The notes under the pieces were generated by a model. It was not told where the DNA came from. It made no database searches and worked only from the letters and a program-made list of their open reading frames with translations. A program made the position numbers and the translations under genes. A stretch of DNA of 9,833 nt from Sandaracinaceae bacterium (GTDB lineage: Bacteria > Myxococcota_A > Polyangia > Polyangiales > Houyiibacteriaceae), in NCBI GenBank assembly GCA_012514415.1, contig JAAZAH010000011.1:1-9833 (forward strand), written 5' to 3'. Positions within the stretch are counted from its first letter, which is position 1. Every line of letters starts with the position of its first letter. This document shows, in pieces, positions 6,930 through 9,833 of this stretch.

Positions 6930-7478
6930 TCAGTCCCGGAATCGAAGGCGCGGCTCGTCACGGCCTTCGTCTCGTTCACGGCTCTCATCCGCTCCGGGCG
7001 GTGCGATGAAGCCTTGGACCCGCACCCGGACGCCAAGCAGACGCGCCTCGCGCGCAACGCCAAGGCTCGGGTGCTCGCTGAGCCGCTCGCTGAGCGCGAG
7101 GAGCCGCGCTTTTTCGCGGTCGGCGAATGCGCTTCCTAGGCTTGAGAGGGCCGCCTCTCGAAGGCCGGGAGGCGTCTCATCCTTTTCCGCAAGATCGAGG
7201 AGGAGGAGCCGACTCGATTCGCTCGCGCCATGGTGGCGAAGGGCTGCCGCGGCGCGCTCGGCGAGATGAACGGGGGCGTCGGGCTCCAAACGCGCCAGCG
7301 CCTCTAGTCGCGCGCGCGCATTTTCGCTTTTCAACGCTTCGCTCGGCCGATCGGGATCGAAATGGCGCGCGGAAAGGCTCGCAAGAATCTGCTCCTCACT
7401 GACCTCGGGCGCGATCGGTGCGCTCTCAGCGCAGGCCGAAGAGACGAAAACAAGGGTGAAAAGGGCGAGGAAACGCAT
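6930..7478 (-). CDS. Hypothetical lipoprotein with HEAT-like helical repeats
   Basis: The product is 182 residues from the second of two tandem ATGs. Signal peptide MRFLALFTLVFVSSAC is followed by AES; Cys16 is the likely lipidation site, although the -3 residue is Ser rather than the usual Leu, so type I cleavage is possible. The mature part is helical, with HEAT-like units such as ARARLEALARL, HLAERAAAALRHHG, GLREAALSSLGSAF and GVAREARLLGVRV, and ends in a charged Arg/Asp/Glu tail. I recognise no named family. HEAT-like repeats usually mediate protein binding, so a partner or chaperone role for the upstream protease is inferred. GGAG (7486-7489) is 4 bases from ATG 7481 and 7 from ATG 7478. 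The upstream stop TGA overlaps the first ATG (ATGATG), indicating translational coupling. The frame continues 43 codons further upstream, but inside the protease gene and before the signal peptide, so I reject that start. Confidence 0.7.
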   Translation of the reverse strand: MRFLALFTLVFVSSACAESAPIAPEVSEEQILASLSARHFDPDRPSEALKSENARARLEALARLEPDAPVHLAERAAAALRHHGASESSRLLLLDLAEKDETPPGLREAALSSLGSAFADREKARLLALSERLSEHPSLGVAREARLLGVRVRVQGFIAPPGADESRERDEGRDEPRLRFRD

Positions 7479-8881
7479 CATTCGACTCCGATGATCGCAT
7501 GACGAAGGACATCCGCCTGCTCGATTGAAATTTCGTCTTGTTTGGCGAAGGTCCCGTCCTCGTACACGGGCGTCCAGAAGAGCATATTGAAGCCGTCGAG
7601 GGCCTCGCACTCCTTGGCCGTAAGCGATCCATCACCGTTGATGTCGTGCTCGGGCAGGCATTCGGGCGTGTCGGCGATCGGGTCGTGGAGCAGGCCGTCC
7701 TCTTCAGTCGTGTGAAAAAGACCGAGTGCGTGGCCAAGCTCATGCGCCGAGGAATCGGCAAGAACCTCGGTAGAGAGCACACCAGCGCCCGTTCGATGCG
7801 TCTGGACCGCGACGATCACGCCGTTGAACGGACCGCGGATCCCCTGCGAGGAGGGGATACCCGCCGCAAGACCGAGAAGACCTGGGATGCCGACCGCCCG
7901 ATCGATGAGGAAGAGGTTCAATGCCTTCGCATCCCCAAGGGCGAAGAGCTCTTCGATCGCAGCGCTTCGGAAATCGGCCACGATCTCCGCGTACTTCGCG
8001 TCGGCCCGGACGACCTCGGTGGGCGTCAATTCGATGGCGTAGGGCGAAGCCTCGAAGCTCGCGACGATGCCGTCGATCGTTTGATCAATTTCATCGTCGG
8101 TGAGGGTCGTTGACGCGACGACGGTGCGCAGAGGGATGCGCGTGCGATCAAAGACCGCGCCCTTCCGCGTCGCAAGCCGCGCATCGATCTCTTCGAGGTA
8201 TTCCTCGGGCCCCGAGATTTCGACGCGATATCGACCCGGTTCGACGGGGATGGCCTCGTTTCGGGGAAGCATCAACGCGCAATATCCTGCATCGCAAAAC
8301 GAGATATCGGGAAGCTCAACGAGGAGATTGCCCCCATCGGGTGCAAGGAACGCCGTGGGACGAGCGCGCGTTCCGACCTCTCGGCCAAAGAGATAGACGG
8401 AGATCGCGATGGTATCTTCGTCGACGTCGAATTCGGCCGAGCGCTTTTTCGTGGCGCCGCTTCCCTCGATGCCGGAGAGCGGCAGCGGTTGAACGGAGGC
8501 GCTGTTTTCTCCCGGATCGGGCTGGCGTGCTTGGCAAATCGACCGGAGGTTCACCCGGCGATAGACCCCTGTGAGAAGGTCGTGGGTGGGATCGTCGAGG
8601 TAGAGCTCAGCCCCTTCGATCTCGTAACCATAAATGGTTCCATCGTGGTCGATCAGTCGATCGGCATCGTACGAGCCCGTGCCGAGGAGATAGCAGGTGC
8701 CTTCTTCGATAGGTGCGAGAAATTCGACCTGGCCCGTCCGCTTGAACGCGATGATCAGGTTCTCGTCTTCGCTCAAGAACGCAACCTCGCGCGCGCTGCT
8801 GTCGATCTCCTCGGAGCGCGCACACGCCGAGAGCGCAAGAGCGATGAGGAGGAAGGAATACGGTGGAAGGAGGCGAATCAC
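7478..8881 (-). CDS. M43-like (pappalysin-type) zinc metalloprotease lipoprotein with EF-hand loop
   Basis: The product is 467 residues. A signal peptide with a textbook lipobox L-S-A-C (Cys20) predicts a membrane-anchored envelope lipoprotein. Residues about 25-250 form an unrecognised N-terminal region with Cys63/Cys116 and Cys196/Cys201. The catalytic domain has the metzincin zinc site HELGHALGLFH (H380, H384, H390; base E381), then DTPEC (404-408), as in M43 pappalysin/ulilysin enzymes. A Met-turn candidate is M433 (FNMLFW), and ISIEQADVLR near the end matches the family's F-T-x-x-Q-x-x-R-M-R segment. Between Cys408 and Cys425, placed like the ulilysin disulfide, lies a perfect 12-residue EF-hand loop D-I-N-G-D-G-S-L-T-A-K-E (413-424). 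This implies calcium dependence. The start is GTG 8881; an in-frame TAA five codons upstream excludes longer forms. No Shine-Dalgarno is seen. Its substrate is unknown. The stop overlaps the next gene's start. Confidence 0.85.
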   Translation of the reverse strand: MIRLLPPYSFLLIALALSACARSEEIDSSAREVAFLSEDENLIIAFKRTGQVEFLAPIEEGTCYLLGTGSYDADRLIDHDGTIYGYEIEGAELYLDDPTHDLLTGVYRRVNLRSICQARQPDPGENSASVQPLPLSGIEGSGATKKRSAEFDVDEDTIAISVYLFGREVGTRARPTAFLAPDGGNLLVELPDISFCDAGYCALMLPRNEAIPVEPGRYRVEISGPEEYLEEIDARLATRKGAVFDRTRIPLRTVVASTTLTDDEIDQTIDGIVASFEASPYAIELTPTEVVRADAKYAEIVADFRSAAIEELFALGDAKALNLFLIDRAVGIPGLLGLAAGIPSSQGIRGPFNGVIVAVQTHRTGAGVLSTEVLADSSAHELGHALGLFHTTEEDGLLHDPIADTPECLPEHDINGDGSLTAKECEALDGFNMLFWTPVYEDGTFAKQDEISIEQADVLRHAIIGVE

Positions 8882-9141
8882 GGGGATAGCTTATCAGAGG
8901 GGTGAGACAGTTTGGAGAGGATCGGCGGGAAGATCGGATCGATTCCGGCTTTGAGCGGTTCGCGCGAAAATTCCGGATGGATGGAGGAAGCGAGTTGAAA
9001 GCAGGTGTGAAAATCGGTGTGGCATCCGATGTAGCGACCGAAGTGTGAGAAAGAGCGTCGCGTCCCCAGATGTCGCCTTTCGCTTCGATCGAGCCCTGAG
9101 GATCGCAAGTCATCGACGAATGTCGCGTCGATTTGATTCAT
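8878..9141 (-). CDS. Doubtful 87-residue hypothetical protein
   Basis: This open frame fills the 266-base gap between the AEC permease and the protease. It begins with ATG 6 bases after the permease stop and ends with a TGA overlapping the protease GTG (GTGA), an arrangement typical of real coupled genes. Against it: no Shine-Dalgarno, unusual composition (many His, Ser, Phe and Arg, few Ala) and codon use less biased than neighbours. It also lacks a signal peptide, membrane helix or known domain. The one notable motif is CHTDFHTC (residues 40-47), which could bind a metal or be chance. If it is not coding, 8882-9147 is the leader of the protease gene and holds nothing else I can identify. 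Confidence 0.25.
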   Translation of the reverse strand: MNQIDATFVDDLRSSGLDRSERRHLGTRRSFSHFGRYIGCHTDFHTCFQLASSIHPEFSREPLKAGIDPIFPPILSKLSHPSDKLSP

Positions 9142-9147
9142 TCGGTG

Positions 9148-9833
9148 CTAAAGCGCGGCCCATTCAAAGAGCAGGGTAATGAGCGGAAGGGTCACAATGG
9201 ATAGAAGCAGTCCATAACCGACAAGCGCCGAGCCGAGCCGAGGTGCGATGCCTTCAGAAGCCGCGAGCGCCGCGGCGGTCACCATGGGCGGCATCGCCGA
9301 CTCGAGGATGTTCACGCGAAGCATCAAGCTCGGCATCCCGAAGGCGAGACCCGCGCCGAACGCGATGAGCGGCAGAAGAATAAGGCGCGCGACGAGGCCA
9401 AAAGCAAAGGGCGCGAGCTCTTCACGGGGCATCCGGAATTTCAGGTTCAGCCCGATCGCGACCATCACGATCGGAACGAGAGAGGTCGCGAGGGAGTCGA
9501 TAAGGGTTCGCGCGAGCACGGGCGGCTCCTCGGGGAAGATGGTGAGGCAGAGAAGAAGCGCCCAGATCGCAGGAAAACGCACCATGCGTGCGAGGATCGG
9601 CCGAAATCCAAGGGCGCTTCCGGAGTGCCGCGCGAGGATATAAAGACCGACGGTGGACAGGAGCAGGAACAAGCCGAATTGATCGTAGACGACGGCATAG
9701 GCGACGGCATCTTCGCCGAGGAGCGCCTCCGTCATCGGAAAGCCGAGAAAACTCGAGTTGCAGAAGCCGACGCAAAGAAGGAGTGCGGTGACGTGATCGC
9801 GGCTGAGCTTGAGTGGCTTTTTGAACGCAAACA
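9148..9833 (-). CDS. AEC family (auxin efflux carrier-type) permease, N-terminus cut by the window edge
   Basis: About 227 C-terminal residues are visible; the family is usually 300-320 long, so roughly the first 80-90 are missing. The first visible residues run FAFKKPLKLS, and the frame is open to the edge. Family features include NSSFLGFPM followed by ALLGEDAVAYAVVYDQFG, equivalent to the N-x-x-x-L-G-x-P substrate-site helix, and then a series of hydrophobic helices: a long one before ARHSGSAL, FPAIWALLLCLTIF, LATSLVPIVMVAIGL, LAPFAFGLVARLILLPLIAFGAGL, SAMPPMVTAAALAAS and ALVGYGLLLSIVTLPLITLL. The ESAMPP stretch matches the conserved proline-containing helix near the C-terminus. Members export or import small organic anions such as malate or malonate at the inner membrane; the substrate here cannot be predicted. 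It is upstream of, and on the same strand as, the protease gene but 266 bases away, so co-transcription is uncertain. Confidence 0.85.
   Translation of the reverse strand, partial: FAFKKPLKLSRDHVTALLLCVGFCNSSFLGFPMTEALLGEDAVAYAVVYDQFGLFLLLSTVGLYILARHSGSALGFRPILARMVRFPAIWALLLCLTIFPEEPPVLARTLIDSLATSLVPIVMVAIGLNLKFRMPREELAPFAFGLVARLILLPLIAFGAGLAFGMPSLMLRVNILESAMPPMVTAAALAASEGIAPRLGSALVGYGLLLSIVTLPLITLLFEWAAL

Noticed and set aside
7482..7610. A 43-codon N-terminal extension of the HEAT-like lipoprotein
   Set aside because: It would bury the signal peptide inside the protein and overlap the protease gene in another frame; the ATGATG start has a ribosome site.
7538..8113. A 191-codon plus-strand frame opposite the protease
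   Set aside because: It is antisense to the zinc-site region of a well-supported metalloprotease and has no domain of its own.

Overview
The window comes from a GC-rich bacterial chromosome, probably Gram-negative. Two proteins begin with lipoprotein-type signal peptides, and the sequence holds a Rep-type helicase, a NfeD/flotillin pair and a secreted M43-like zinc protease. A myxobacterial or other delta-proteobacterial-type lineage would fit the style of the protease and lipoprotein genes, but that is only an inference. I saw no tRNA, rRNA, insertion sequence, CRISPR array or prophage gene.

Left part (1-4060). The N-terminal stub of a GMC/cholesterol-oxidase-like flavoprotein leaves the window on the minus strand. 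It is divergent from a complete Rep helicase gene on the plus strand. Rep converges, with a 6-base gap, on a minus-strand FAD dehydrogenase of the 3-ketosteroid dehydrogenase (KstD) type. Two flavoenzymes of families known from sterol breakdown therefore sit either side of a housekeeping helicase.

Middle (3917-4484). The KstD-like gene is divergent from a 70-residue, highly amphipathic, helix-only protein. The 161-base gap between them holds a perfect 11-bp inverted repeat and a perfect 15-bp operator-like palindrome. This is the most regulatory-looking sequence in the window. About 190 noncoding bases with several hairpins follow the small gene.

Right part (4485-9833) is all on the minus strand. 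In transcription order it holds: a truncated AEC-type (auxin efflux carrier family) permease; a doubtful 87-codon frame; an M43-like metalloprotease lipoprotein with an EF-hand loop between its zinc site and Met-turn; a HEAT-like lipoprotein whose start overlaps the protease stop; a NfeD/YqiJ-like membrane protein; and a flotillin with a 44-residue tandem repeat. The last two form the widespread NfeD-flotillin membrane-microdomain pair. The two lipoproteins look translationally coupled and may work together in the cell envelope.

No gene-free stretch exceeds 300 bases. The candidates for something less described are the protease/HEAT lipoprotein pair and the KstD/amphipathic-protein divergon. 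Neither is proven as a system by sequence alone.
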